A stretch of 64,000 bases of DNA from Boseongicola sp. SB0665_bin_10 (GTDB lineage: Bacteria > Pseudomonadota > Alphaproteobacteria > Rhodobacterales > Rhodobacteraceae). The translations under genes were made by a program, and so were the position numbers. Location of the stretch: the NCBI GenBank assembly GCA_009838075.1, contig VXSG01000039.1:1-64000 (forward strand), written 5' to 3'. Positions 35,302-43,748 of this stretch are shown piece after piece. The first letter of the stretch is position 1. Every line of letters begins with the position of its first letter. The notes under the pieces were generated by a model. It was given only the letters and a program-made list of their open reading frames with translations. It did no database searches and had not been told where the DNA came from.

Positions 35302-36003
35302 CTAGCCCCCGAAATATGCCATGCCGATCTGGCCGCGAGTCAGCGCGCCCGGCCGTCCCGAAAGCGTGACCCGGCCCTCGAGGAGGCAGAGAATGCGGTC
35401 GGAGACCGCAAGGGCCTGGGAGATGTTCTGCTCCACGATGACGACGCTTGCGCCCTCGGCCCGAATGTCCGCTATCGCATTGTAGATGTCCTTGATGACA
35501 GCAGGCGCGAGGCCGAGACTGATCTCGTCGCACAGCAGCAGGCGCGGATTCGACATGAGCGCACGCCCCAGCGCCACCATCTGCTGCTGCCCGCCCGAGA
35601 GCGAGCTTGAATCCTGGTTGCGGCGCTCCTTGAGGATCGGAAACAGCGAATAGACCTTTTCCAGGGTCCAGGGTCCCCGCACCTTTCTGCCGTAGTTGCC
35701 GACCAGGAGGTTTTCCTCGACCGACAGCGACTGGAAGAGTTGCCGCCCCTCCGGCACCAGCGCGACGCCAAGGGCCATGATTTCGGCGGGGCGCATCCCG
35801 CCAATGGGCCTGCCGTCGAATTCGATCATCTCCGGCGGCGCCCTCCGGCGCCCGGTAATCGCCGCCAGCAGGGTGGACTTTCCGGCGCCGTTCGCGCCGA
35901 CGATGGCGACGGTTTCGCCTTCATCGACATGCGCGTTGATTCCATAGAGGGCCTGGAAGTCGCCGTAGAACGCCGTCAGGTCGTGGGTGGCCAAGAGGCT
36001 CAA
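35302..36003 (-). CDS. LivF-type ABC transporter ATPase
   Basis: This 233-residue ATPase has Walker A GANGAGKST, the Q-loop region LVPEGRQLFQSLSVEENL typical of LivF, signature SLSGGQQQM, Walker B LLLCDEISLGLAP, and H-loop-like VIVEQN. No ATG precedes the core; the best start is TTG 36003, whose TTGA overlaps the livG stop, so translation is probably coupled. The enzyme supplies ATP hydrolysis for the Liv-like importer. Confidence 0.9.
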   Translation of the reverse strand: MSLLATHDLTAFYGDFQALYGINAHVDEGETVAIVGANGAGKSTLLAAITGRRRAPPEMIEFDGRPIGGMRPAEIMALGVALVPEGRQLFQSLSVEENLLVGNYGRKVRGPWTLEKVYSLFPILKERRNQDSSSLSGGQQQMVALGRALMSNPRLLLCDEISLGLAPAVIKDIYNAIADIRAEGASVVIVEQNISQALAVSDRILCLLEGRVTLSGRPGALTRGQIGMAYFGG

Positions 36004-36716
36004 GCTTCCATCCCCAGGTAGATCTGCCGAACCGCCTCGGATTCCATCACGGCCCGCGGGTTGCCCTCGCCGATGATCTTCCCGAAGTCGATCGCGATCA
36101 GGCGGGACACCACGGCAAGAAGCGCGTGCGTCACGTGCTCGATCCACACGATCGTTGTGCCGGCCGCGTTGATTTCCTGAATCGTTGCAATCAATGACTG
36201 GCACTCGGCCTCCGTCAGCCCGCCGGCAATCTCGTCGAGAAGGAGCAGGCGCGGCTTCGTGGCGAGCGCCCGCGCCATTTCCAGCCGCTTGCGCTCAAGG
36301 AGCGACAGGCTGCCGGCGGGCATGTTCGCCTTTGGCAAGAGGCCCGTCCGGTGCAGGACGTCGATCACGTGGTCCTGCTCCCCCGCCTCCGACCCGCCGG
36401 CGCCGAAGCATGCCGCGACCGCGACGTTCTCGAAGGTTGTCATGTGCTCGAACGGTTGCGGTATCTGGAAACTTCTTCCGATGCCGTCATGCACCCTCCT
36501 GCGCACCGGCGCATTCGTGATTTCGGTGCCGTCGAGAAGGATGTTCCCGCCGTCCGGTCTCAATTGTCCCGTGATCAGGTTGAACAGCGACGACTTGCCA
36601 GCACCGTTGGGGCCGACGATGCCCAGGGCCTCGCCCTCCGCAACGTCCAGGGAAATGTCGTCGGCAACGACAACGGCTCCGAACGAGCGACGAAGATTGC
36701 GAATTTCCAGCAGCAC
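36000..36716 (-). CDS. LivG-type ABC transporter ATPase
   Basis: This 238-residue ATPase has Walker A GPNGAGKSS, the LivG-type segment GIGRSFQIPQPFEHMTTFEN, signature LSLLERKRLEMARAL (a LivG-like variant of LSGGQ), and Walker B LLLLDEIAGGL. The GTG start at 36716 follows AGGACGGGA. It lies 56 bases after the binding-protein stop, across a hairpin, and overlaps livF. Confidence 0.9.
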   Translation of the reverse strand: MLLEIRNLRRSFGAVVVADDISLDVAEGEALGIVGPNGAGKSSLFNLITGQLRPDGGNILLDGTEITNAPVRRRVHDGIGRSFQIPQPFEHMTTFENVAVAACFGAGGSEAGEQDHVIDVLHRTGLLPKANMPAGSLSLLERKRLEMARALATKPRLLLLDEIAGGLTEAECQSLIATIQEINAAGTTIVWIEHVTHALLAVVSRLIAIDFGKIIGEGNPRAVMESEAVRQIYLGMEA

Positions 36717-36731
36717 CGATCCCGTCCTTGC

Positions 36732-36761
36732 CGGGCGGGCTGGCGAAGACCGGCCCGCCCG
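36732..36761 (-). promoter_or_regulatory. Intercistronic hairpin between livJ-like gene and livG
   Basis: A 9-bp GC-only stem (CGGGCGGGC at 36732-36740 pairing with 36753-36761) with a 12-base loop lies in the 56-base gap between the binding protein and livG. No T-run follows. It probably raises the binding-protein to permease ratio by stabilising the upstream message or attenuating transcription. Confidence 0.6.
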
Positions 36762-36772
36762 CGCGCACCTGC

Positions 36773-38083
36773 TTAACCGATGGGTTGCATTTCGCCGCCC
36801 ACGGGAATGTCCGGATAGGTCTGGTTGTCAACGATCGTGACGCGGAACCGGCCGTCGTCCGACTTCCGCCACTGCCCTCCCACAAGAGGCGTCTTTGAGA
36901 CGTTCTTCTGCGCGAAAGGCGGCAGGTTCGCGCCATCCCACCTGACCGGGCCAACGATGGTTTGCAGGTCCGTCGCAGCGACCGTTGCGGACACTTCCTC
37001 GGCGTCGTTGACGCTGTCGGTCCGTTTCAGGACGTCGGTCACCACCTCGAACAGCGCGTGCACGAATCCGAGCGGCTGCGTCCACTGCTTGCCGGTCCGG
37101 CTTTCATAGGCATCGCAGACATCCGCCGCCGACTGGCCGGTCAAGGACGAGCTGAACGGGTGGACGTTGGACCACCATATCTCGGACGAGAGGTTTTGCG
37201 CCGCATCTCCGATCGCGTTCACGGCCGAGGGAAACAGGATCGCCTTGCCGACGGTTGCGGCCTTTGGACGGTACCCCTGTTGCGCGGCCTGGGTCCAGAA
37301 GGTCGCGAAGTCAGGTGGCAGGACGACGCCGGTGAGGATTTCGCAGTCGGCATCCTTGAAGGCCGATATCTGGGCCGAGAAATCGTCCTGCAAGTTCTCG
37401 TAGCGGCCCGGGTCGGTCAGGTTGAACTGGGCGGCGGCAAATGCCGGCGGCATGCCGAGATTGGGATCGCCCCAGGCGTTGCCGTCGGCGTCATTCGGAA
37501 AGAGCCCGCCGACGCTGCGATTGGTATCGAGCTGGTTCCACATGTTCAGGAACACGGCGATGATGTCCTCGAGGCCCCAGAAGAAGTGGTGGGTGTAGTC
37601 GAACGGTTTCCACGTCGCCGGATCGCCGGGATTGCCCTGACGACCGATGAACCAGGGCTGCCACGGTGCAACGCTGGAGACGCAGGGGATTTCCTCGATC
37701 TCGCAGATGGTTGTCACCGGGTTCGTCGTCTCCGGGGTGTGGGCGGCGATCATGATGTCGATCTCGTCATCGACGATCAGTTCCTTTGCCACTTCCGCGG
37801 CGCGGTTCGGGTTGGACTGGCTGTCCTTCACCACGACCTCGACATTGAAGGTCCTGCCGCCGGACTTGATTCCGCCCGAGACGGCCTGCAGGAACCCGTC
37901 TATGGTGAACTGGTCGACCTCGGCGAAGGCCGCGAGCGGGCCGGTTTGCGGCGTCACGTAGCCGATCTTCACGGTCCGGGCCTGCGCGAGCGCGGCTGGC
38001 GCGTAGAGACCCGAGGCCGCAACGACCCCCGCGGCGGCAGACCTCTTGAGAAACTGCCGTCGTGCATTTGAGAATTTCTTCAT
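36773..38083 (-). CDS. Liv-type periplasmic substrate-binding protein, Tat-exported
   Basis: This 436-residue protein has a twin-arginine-type leader (NARRQFLKRSAAAGVVAASG) ending near ALAQA at about residue 34, then the LivJ/HAAT fold (KIGYVTPQTGPLAAFAEVDQ, VVKDSQSNPNRAAEVAKELI). AAGGAG precedes ATG 38083. The Tat signal suggests folding before export. It delivers substrate to LivFGHM. Given the surrounding phenol hydroxylase, dioxygenase and maleylacetate reductase, the ligand is likely an aromatic acid or phenol-like compound; this is inferred. Confidence 0.9.
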   Translation of the reverse strand: MKKFSNARRQFLKRSAAAGVVAASGLYAPAALAQARTVKIGYVTPQTGPLAAFAEVDQFTIDGFLQAVSGGIKSGGRTFNVEVVVKDSQSNPNRAAEVAKELIVDDEIDIMIAAHTPETTNPVTTICEIEEIPCVSSVAPWQPWFIGRQGNPGDPATWKPFDYTHHFFWGLEDIIAVFLNMWNQLDTNRSVGGLFPNDADGNAWGDPNLGMPPAFAAAQFNLTDPGRYENLQDDFSAQISAFKDADCEILTGVVLPPDFATFWTQAAQQGYRPKAATVGKAILFPSAVNAIGDAAQNLSSEIWWSNVHPFSSSLTGQSAADVCDAYESRTGKQWTQPLGFVHALFEVVTDVLKRTDSVNDAEEVSATVAATDLQTIVGPVRWDGANLPPFAQKNVSKTPLVGGQWRKSDDGRFRVTIVDNQTYPDIPVGGEMQPIG

Positions 38084-38139
38084 TGCTTGCTCCTTCTTTC
38101 TCCCTGCACTTTCCGCAGTGCAGGGTCTGTCGTGACTGG

Positions 38140-39207
38140 TCAACCGCTTGGCGGCTCACCTTCGTATGCGGCGCGGACAAGCGCCTCGATTGCATCCCTG
38201 TCCAGGGGTCGGGGATTCCAGTACGGGTTGGCCATTGCCAGTTCAGCCGCTCGAGCGATTCCGGACTCGGGCATGCCGAGATCCCTGAGCGCGGTCGGAG
38301 CGCCCAGACCCCTTGCAAGCTCGAACAGGCCCGGCCCGGGAGCGGCGCCGTCCAGGACTTCCGAAACCGGTTCCAGAAGGTCGCCGGCAACGGCTGCATT
38401 GAAGGCCGTTGCATGCGGGAGGATGACCGTATGCGTTTCCGCATGGGGCAGGTCGAAAGCGCCTCCGACCGTGTGGCACAGCTTGTGATGCAGGGCCATT
38501 CCTACCTGTCCGAGCACCGAGCCGCACAGCCACGAGCCAAAGAGCGCACGGTCCCTCGCTTCGTCGTCGCCATCGCCCCCGGCGAGGGCCGGCAATGCCT
38601 CGCAGAGTGCGCGGACGCCTTCGGCCGCCATCATGGTCGAGATCGGATTGCGATCCCGGGCATAGAGCGCCTCAACGCCGTGGGCGATTGCATTCATGCC
38701 GCTGGTTGCGCTCATTGACAGCGGAAGCGTGGCGGTCAATTCGGGATCGTAGAGCACGATCTCGGGGAGGACGCGCTCGCTGCGAAGCGTCGTTTTCCTT
38801 CCATCTTCGGTCTGGCCGAGGATGGGAGTGACTTCGGAGCCGGCATAGGTCGTCGGGATGGCGACCTGCGGGAGACCGGTGCGAAAGGCGATGGCCTTTC
38901 CCAGTCCGATCGTGGAACCGCCGCCAAAGGAGATCAGGCAATCCACGCGCTGCTCCTTGATGACGTCCATCGCGGCCTCGGTGACCGGGACCGGCGTATG
39001 CATCGTTGCCTTGGCATAGACGCCAAGGCACCTCTTGCCGAGCTTGCAGGCCAGTGCCTCAGCGGGCTCCTTCTGCGCGTCCGTGGACAGAACCAGCGCG
39101 CGCCGGGCGTCGAGCCAGTCCAGTGCTTCGCAAGTTCTGCCAAGCGATCCGCGCCCAAAGACGATGCGCGCCGGACTGCCCGTCAAATCGAACTGAAATC
39201 TGTCCAA
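38140..39207 (-). CDS. Maleylacetate reductase
   Basis: This 355-residue iron-containing-alcohol-dehydrogenase-fold enzyme has the NAD-binding FGGGSTIGLGKAIAF, IPTTYAGSEVTPILGQTEDG, NAIAHGVEALYA, and the His-rich HHKLCHTVGG and LPHAETHTVILPH. These are hallmarks of maleylacetate reductases such as TfdF/GraC. It reduces maleylacetate to 3-oxoadipate with NAD(P)H, the step after hydroxyquinol cleavage. The TTG start at 39207 follows a GGGGGGAAAG site. It is the first gene of the leftward aromatic operon, divergent from a LysR gene. The next enzymes (3-oxoadipate CoA-transferase, thiolase) are not in the window. Confidence 0.93.
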   Translation of the reverse strand: MDRFQFDLTGSPARIVFGRGSLGRTCEALDWLDARRALVLSTDAQKEPAEALACKLGKRCLGVYAKATMHTPVPVTEAAMDVIKEQRVDCLISFGGGSTIGLGKAIAFRTGLPQVAIPTTYAGSEVTPILGQTEDGRKTTLRSERVLPEIVLYDPELTATLPLSMSATSGMNAIAHGVEALYARDRNPISTMMAAEGVRALCEALPALAGGDGDDEARDRALFGSWLCGSVLGQVGMALHHKLCHTVGGAFDLPHAETHTVILPHATAFNAAVAGDLLEPVSEVLDGAAPGPGLFELARGLGAPTALRDLGMPESGIARAAELAMANPYWNPRPLDRDAIEALVRAAYEGEPPSG

Positions 39208-39243
39208 CTTTCCCCCCTGCGAGGAAGATACCTGGCTCGAATT

Positions 39244-39290
39244 GATATGGTAGTATTCATTTCATCACTTATCATATCATCCCGATATGA
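39244..39290. promoter_or_regulatory. Divergent control region with GATATG/CATATC motifs
   Basis: Between the maleylacetate reductase and LysR genes (79 bases) lies an AT-rich stretch with TCATATC (39272-39278), a 5-base spacer and GATATGA (39284-39290), a perfect dyad that overlaps the lysR start codon. A further GATATG is at 39244-39249. This is a plausible LysR-type recognition and autoregulatory site. Confidence 0.5.
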
Positions 39291-40213
39291 AACTGGACTC
39301 CAAGCATCTTGCGACAATCGAGGTCATTCGTCGCGAAGGGGGGCTTACGCGCGCGGCCGTTGCCCTGGGCACGTCGCAGCCTGCCCTTTCCCGGCTGGTG
39401 TCCGATCTCGAGATTCGCCTCGATGCACCAATCTTCGACCGCTCCGCCAGGCCATGGTCACTGACGAAACTCGGTGCGTCGCTTGCGATGCAAGGCGCCT
39501 CGATCCTGCGCGCCCAGGAACTTGCCGGCCGCGAGGTGCAGGAGTTCCGGTCCGGCACGAAGGGCATGCTGCGCATCGCCGGACCGCCGTTCTTCACGGA
39601 TGGCGTCATTTCGCGCCTCTTGCCGACATTCCGGGATCGTAATGGCAGCGTGTCCTTCGCGGTCTCGTATGGCTATGGCGACGAACTGAAGGACGCCGTT
39701 CGCCACGGACGGGCGGATCTCGCGCTTTTTCCGCGCGGCGTGGGTGAAATCGCGGAGGATCTCGTGTTCACGCCGCTCATCGAGGCGCAGAATGTCGTCG
39801 CGTGCCGGGCGGGGCACCCGATTCTGAAACTTGCCTTTCCGCGACCGCTTGCGCTTCTCGACTATGGTTGGATCGTGCCGCCGGAGGGCAGCCCGCTTGC
39901 CGCCGACATGGAAATGGTGCTTTCGGAACTCGAAATGCAGGAAGCCGAAGTGGTGTTCGAAGGTGGGTCGCTGGCCAGCGTTCTGAGCTTCCTGGAAGGT
40001 TCGGACTGCCTGACGGTGCTCCCCGGGACCACGGTGGCCGAAATCGGCAGCCAGTTCGGCATCCAGGCCGTGCCCATTCAGGTGCGCACGCCACGGCGGA
40101 GCATTGGCATACTCAGCAGGTCTGTGCGCGAACTTGACAACACGAGCCGGACTTTCGTGCGCTTCCTGGAGGACCACTTCAGGTACGCCGGGAGCGCCGA
40201 GCCCTTGGCCTGA
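39287..40213 (+). CDS. LysR-family regulator of the aromatic operon
   Basis: This 308-residue LysR protein has an N-terminal HTH (HLATIEVIRREGGLTRAAVA, TSQPALSRLVSDLEIRLDA) and an effector domain (GMLRIAGPPFFTDGVISRLL, LVFTPLIEAQNVVACRAGHP). It is transcribed divergently from maleylacetate reductase and is its likely activator, sensing a pathway intermediate. The ATG at 39287 lacks a good ribosome-binding site and is covered by the dyad, which would fit tight autorepression. Confidence 0.9.
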   Translation: MKLDSKHLATIEVIRREGGLTRAAVALGTSQPALSRLVSDLEIRLDAPIFDRSARPWSLTKLGASLAMQGASILRAQELAGREVQEFRSGTKGMLRIAGPPFFTDGVISRLLPTFRDRNGSVSFAVSYGYGDELKDAVRHGRADLALFPRGVGEIAEDLVFTPLIEAQNVVACRAGHPILKLAFPRPLALLDYGWIVPPEGSPLAADMEMVLSELEMQEAEVVFEGGSLASVLSFLEGSDCLTVLPGTTVAEIGSQFGIQAVPIQVRTPRRSIGILSRSVRELDNTSRTFVRFLEDHFRYAGSAEPLA

Positions 40214-40630
40214 ACCGTTTGGGAAGGGTCCGGGTTGACGCCATCGAGCAGCGACAGCCGGCCCGCCGCCATGCTGGCAGACCGGAAAGTCACGACTTCG
40301 GACCGGCGGTGCTCGCTGTGCCACGAGGCGCTTTGGTCCGGGGCTGGCGAAGTGAGCAAACGTCCTTCAAACCCGATTTCGGAAAGTGCTTCGGGTTGTG
40401 GCGTGATGTCGGCGCGGGTGTCCTTCACGACGGTCGCGCGCTCATTGGATGCCGCAGGAGCGCAGCCGTCATGACTTGCGTGTTCGGCGCAGGCCGGAGA
40501 AAAGAAGCGATCCTTTCCATTTCGGAGGGCGCGCGGTGAATTGAAGATAAAGGAAGTGAGCATTGTCTTTTCGGGGGAGTTGGCCTATTTGAAGCCAAAA
40601 TGAAAATGATCTTTTCCTTACGGAGCCGCC
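40214..40630. other. Intergenic region between lysR and hipB
   Basis: No gene is supported. The left part is GC-rich and featureless. From about 40540 it becomes AT-rich (including AATTGAAGATAAAGGAAG and AAAATGAAAATGATC) and probably holds the hipBA promoter and operators. No perfect HipB-type dyad was recognised. Confidence 0.45.
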
Positions 40631-40849
40631 ATGACGTCCGTTCCCATTTCCGACGCCGTCTCCCTGGGCGCTGCATTGCGCAGAACGCGCAAGGCGCTCA
40701 AGATCACGCAGGAAGAGCTCTCGCTGCAAACCGGGATCTCGCGACCCACCATCAGGGGCATTGAACGAGGCAAGGAAACCGCACAAGTGGGACTGGTTCT
40801 CCAACTGTGCCAGGATCTGGGTGCCGCCATCGAGCTCAAGTTTCCGTAG
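40631..40849 (+). CDS. hipB: HipB-like antitoxin, XRE-family HTH
   Basis: This 72-residue protein is almost entirely an XRE helix-turn-helix: SLGAALRRTRKALKITQEEL, TGISRPTIRGIERGKETA, and the tail LCQDLGAAIELKFP, as in HipB antitoxins, where the C-terminal tail stabilises the complex. It binds the hipBA promoter and inhibits the HipA kinase. GGAG lies ahead of ATG 40631. The HipA gene starts 14 bases downstream. Confidence 0.85.
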   Translation: MTSVPISDAVSLGAALRRTRKALKITQEELSLQTGISRPTIRGIERGKETAQVGLVLQLCQDLGAAIELKFP

Positions 40850-40863
40850 GATGTGAGCCGGGC

Positions 40864-42234
40864 GTGACCATTCTCGACATCTATCTTGAGGCGGTTCAGG
40901 AACCCGTCGGTCAGTTGTCTTCCGAGCCCGATGGGGACGTGTCCTTTCGATACGTGACGGATGCGATCCCGCACGCGATCTCCGCGTCGCTGCCAATTCG
41001 CGCAGAGCCCTTCGGCGACGTCGCGGCGCGCGGCTTTTTCTCCAATCTCCTGTTCGAAAACGAGATGCGCGATCAAGTCATGCAGCGCCATGGCATCGCG
41101 GAACGCGACATCGTCGGGTTGCTCGCCCACCTCGGCGCCGATTGCCCAGGGGCGATCAGCTGCGTGCCGGAAGGCGCGCCACCGGGCAAGCGGCCCGGGC
41201 GCCTGGACATCGACTACGAGATGCTGGACGGTGCTCCCGTGGTGCCAGAGGCGGCGCCCGCAACCGGCCTTGACATCGTTCCCTTGCCGGTCGAAGGCAC
41301 GCTGGCCCGCCTGATGGCTTCGCTTCGTGACCATCGACGCCTCCCGGCCGGCATCGACGTTCCGTCTCCGCTCGCCGGCGTTCAGGGCAAGGTCGCGCTG
41401 GCGGTCTTGCCGAATGGGCGCCTGGGGCTTCCCAAGCCCGGCAGCGGCGCGCCGACAACGCATATCCTCAAGGTTCCGCGCGAAAGCGCCATGTCCTCCG
41501 TCGTCCGTGAACACCTGGCAACTCGGCTCATGGCACGAGTCCAAAGACATCCGGTCGCCCAGACGCGCGTAATGGGCGAGGGGTCGCTCCAAGGGCTGCT
41601 GATCACTCGATTTGACCGGAATGTCGCGGAGGGGAAGGTGCACCGCCTGCACCAGGAGGACCTTTGCCAAGCGCTCGGACTCGGACATACCTTGAAATAC
41701 GAGCGAAGGGGCGTGGAGGGGCGTGCCTTCAACGCATCGGCCATCTGCGAGATCCTGAGGTCAACCCGCGTGCCGGCGCTGGCGCGCCAGGCGTTCTTCG
41801 AAATCACGTTGACCAACATGGTCCTCGGCAATTCCGACAATCATGCAAAGAACCACGCGCTGCTCTACGCGGCCGCAAGGCCGGACTTGGCGCCTGCCTA
41901 CGACATCGGCCCTGTCCTCCTGGATGCAGGAGTGACCCACGAGATGTCATTCCGCATAGGCAAGGCGCGCATGGCGGACGACGTGGACCGTGACGACTTG
42001 AGCGCGTTCATGACCGCCCTTGGTGCGCGTGGCTTCTCGAAAGCCCAGGAGAATCGCGTGATCGGCATCGCCCAGGCATTGGTGCAAGCGACGGAGGATC
42101 TGCCGCGCTTGGCCGGGAAAGGTCTCTGCGACGCGGTCCGGCAACAGGCGCGACATCTGTCCGAAAACCTGGAGCTCGGTCTCGACATTCCTGAATTCGA
42201 CGCAGTGCCCGTCAATCGACCCGAGCGCATGTAG
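40864..42234 (+). CDS. hipA: HipA-like serine/threonine kinase toxin
   Basis: This 456-residue protein has the HipA N-terminal subdomain (LPIRAEPFGDVAARGFFSNL, LLAHLGADCPGAISCVPEG) and kinase core: SPLAGVQGKVALAVL, THILKVP (nucleotide-binding Lys), LLITRFDR, the catalytic loop NMVLGNSDNHAKNHALLY, and the DFG-equivalent APAYDIGP. HipA kinases phosphorylate glutamyl-tRNA synthetase and cause dormancy. All key motifs are present, so the pair looks functional. The GTG start at 40864 is chosen because the core begins right behind it; no good ATG exists. It is slightly longer than E. coli HipA (440). Confidence 0.88.
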   Translation: MTILDIYLEAVQEPVGQLSSEPDGDVSFRYVTDAIPHAISASLPIRAEPFGDVAARGFFSNLLFENEMRDQVMQRHGIAERDIVGLLAHLGADCPGAISCVPEGAPPGKRPGRLDIDYEMLDGAPVVPEAAPATGLDIVPLPVEGTLARLMASLRDHRRLPAGIDVPSPLAGVQGKVALAVLPNGRLGLPKPGSGAPTTHILKVPRESAMSSVVREHLATRLMARVQRHPVAQTRVMGEGSLQGLLITRFDRNVAEGKVHRLHQEDLCQALGLGHTLKYERRGVEGRAFNASAICEILRSTRVPALARQAFFEITLTNMVLGNSDNHAKNHALLYAAARPDLAPAYDIGPVLLDAGVTHEMSFRIGKARMADDVDRDDLSAFMTALGARGFSKAQENRVIGIAQALVQATEDLPRLAGKGLCDAVRQQARHLSENLELGLDIPEFDAVPVNRPERM

Positions 42235-42465
42235 GCCGGACTGGTTCCCGATCCTTTCGCCTTCTTCTGCGACGTGTTCTGCCTTGCCCATCTGCAACGG
42301 ACAGCATCCGCGCCAAGCCTGCTCAACGGCAGCATCGAACGCCGGCTTCAGCGAGAGTTTCCGGCGAGCGGCGGAAGGTGTCCCCGGCGACGTTGTACGG
42401 CAATTGGGCGCGCATTGCCGTCCTGGCCGCATGAGTGCAGCGGTAGGCTTTGGAGGAACTGGAGA

Positions 42466-43266
42466 ATGAAGCAACCTGGGAAATCCGCGTTGACCCGCCG
42501 TGGCATGCTGACCGGGATGGCGTCCGTCGGAATCGGCACCGCTGCCGGGTCCGCGCTTGCGGCGGACCGGCCGATGATTTCGGGAGGTCACATTTCGGGA
42601 TGCGAGAATGCCGGCGTGGCAGCATCGGAAATGTCCGGCCGCATCGCCACGCCTGCGAACTTCGCGCGTGCCGGGCGTTGCGAGTTGTCGAGAGACACCG
42701 TGGAAGGTCCCTATTTCATTTGTACCGACACGATGAATGCCCGAAACATCGCCCAGGGCGTCATGGGCACGCCGATGACCCTGTCGCTGCGCGTCACCGA
42801 TCAGGCCTGTGGAACCGTCCCGGGTGCCATAGTGGATGTCTGGCAATGTGACGCCCGCGGAAACTATTCCGGCCATGCCGTGAATCCCGACAGTCCGAAC
42901 CTGGCACGGCAGAGGGGCCGACGTCGCGAGCCCGATGTTCCGACCCGATTCCTGCGTGGCGTGCTGGCTGCTGATGCCGATGGCATCGTCGAGTTCGACG
43001 CGATCTATCCGGGATTCTATGGCGGGCGTGCAGTCCACACGCATTGCAAGGTGCATGTGGGCAACACGGCGTACCTGACAGGCCAGGTGCTTTTTCCTGA
43101 GGAGTGGAACGACAGGATCTTCAATGGTCCGCTTTATTCGGAGGGGCGCGGCGCGAGGCGTGTTCTGAACGCGGACGATTCCTTTGGCAGGAGCGGCGGC
43201 CTCTTCACTGTCCGGGAGCGCGGTGGCCGTCTGCTTGCAACGGTCAACCTCTCGATCCGGACATAG
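42466..43266 (+). CDS. Exported intradiol ring-cleavage dioxygenase
   Basis: This 266-residue protein has a twin-arginine-like leader (SALTRRGMLTGMASVGIG, cleavage near ALA at about 32), then a single intradiol dioxygenase beta-sandwich: SRDTVEGPYFI, GAIVDVWQCDARGNYSGH, and IYPGFYGGRAVHTHCKVHV. Likely Fe(III) ligands are Tyr134, Tyr181 (or Tyr185), His191 and His193. Unlike the cytoplasmic dioxygenase at 29619 it lacks the helical dimer domain and resembles secreted protocatechuate-like enzymes that act on lignin-derived catechols outside the cytoplasm. GGAGGAA and GGAGA precede the ATG. It stands alone between HipBA and PrlF-YhaV. Confidence 0.85.
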   Translation: MKQPGKSALTRRGMLTGMASVGIGTAAGSALAADRPMISGGHISGCENAGVAASEMSGRIATPANFARAGRCELSRDTVEGPYFICTDTMNARNIAQGVMGTPMTLSLRVTDQACGTVPGAIVDVWQCDARGNYSGHAVNPDSPNLARQRGRRREPDVPTRFLRGVLAADADGIVEFDAIYPGFYGGRAVHTHCKVHVGNTAYLTGQVLFPEEWNDRIFNGPLYSEGRGARRVLNADDSFGRSGGLFTVRERGGRLLATVNLSIRT

Positions 43267-43370
43267 TGCAGCATTGGCAGTTGTCCGCCGATGCTGGCAT
43301 CGTAGGGTCGCTGATGGAGTCGTCGCGTGACTCACTTCGGTGAATCCTCGAACAGGATGCCCACGTCTCG

Positions 43371-43400
43371 TTGACACTGTAAGGAAAAATCCTTACGAAT
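43371..43400 (+). promoter_or_regulatory. Promoter with embedded operator for prlF-yhaV
   Basis: TTGACA (43371-43376) is a consensus -35 box. A weak -10, TACGAA, lies at 43394-43399, 17 bases on. Between and over them is a perfect dyad, GTAAGGA-AAAA-TCCTTAC (43379-43396). This layout suggests autorepression by the antitoxin-toxin complex. Confidence 0.65.
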
Positions 43401-43427
43401 CCGCCGTGCGCAGAAGGAGCACAGAAC

Positions 43428-43748
43428 ATGTCGATCATCCACGAAGTCGCAACAATGACCGCGAAGGGCCAGATCACGCTGCCCAAGACAGTCCGCCAGG
43501 CATTGAAGGTCGATGTCGGCTCCAAGGTTGCATTCGACCTCCAAGACGATGGACAAGTTGTCGTCAGCCGTGTCGACGCCGAGCATGAAGATCCGGCCAT
43601 CGCCGCGTTTCTTGACCTGCTTGCCGGAGATGTCCAGGCCGGGCGGCATGTGCGGGCAATTCCGGACGATCTGGCACAGGACATGCTCGAATGCGCGCGG
43701 CGTCACGAGGGGTCGGACGGGGACATCGACGGAGAAGTCGCTCTCTGA
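43428..43748 (+). CDS. prlF: PrlF-type antitoxin (AbrB/SpoVT fold)
   Basis: This 106-residue protein has a swapped-hairpin AbrB domain, MTAKGQITLPKTVRQALKVD and GSKVAFDLQDDGQVVVSRV, followed by the PrlF-type C-terminal segment DPAIAAFLDLLAGDVQAG. PrlF neutralises the YhaV ribonuclease and represses the operon. GAAGGAG precedes the ATG. Its stop overlaps the toxin start as TGATG. Confidence 0.88.
   Translation: MSIIHEVATMTAKGQITLPKTVRQALKVDVGSKVAFDLQDDGQVVVSRVDAEHEDPAIAAFLDLLAGDVQAGRHVRAIPDDLAQDMLECARRHEGSDGDIDGEVAL

Noticed and set aside
34012-35610. 532-codon plus-strand open frame
   Set aside because: Antisense to livH, livF and livM; Arg/Gln/Asp-rich translation without motifs.
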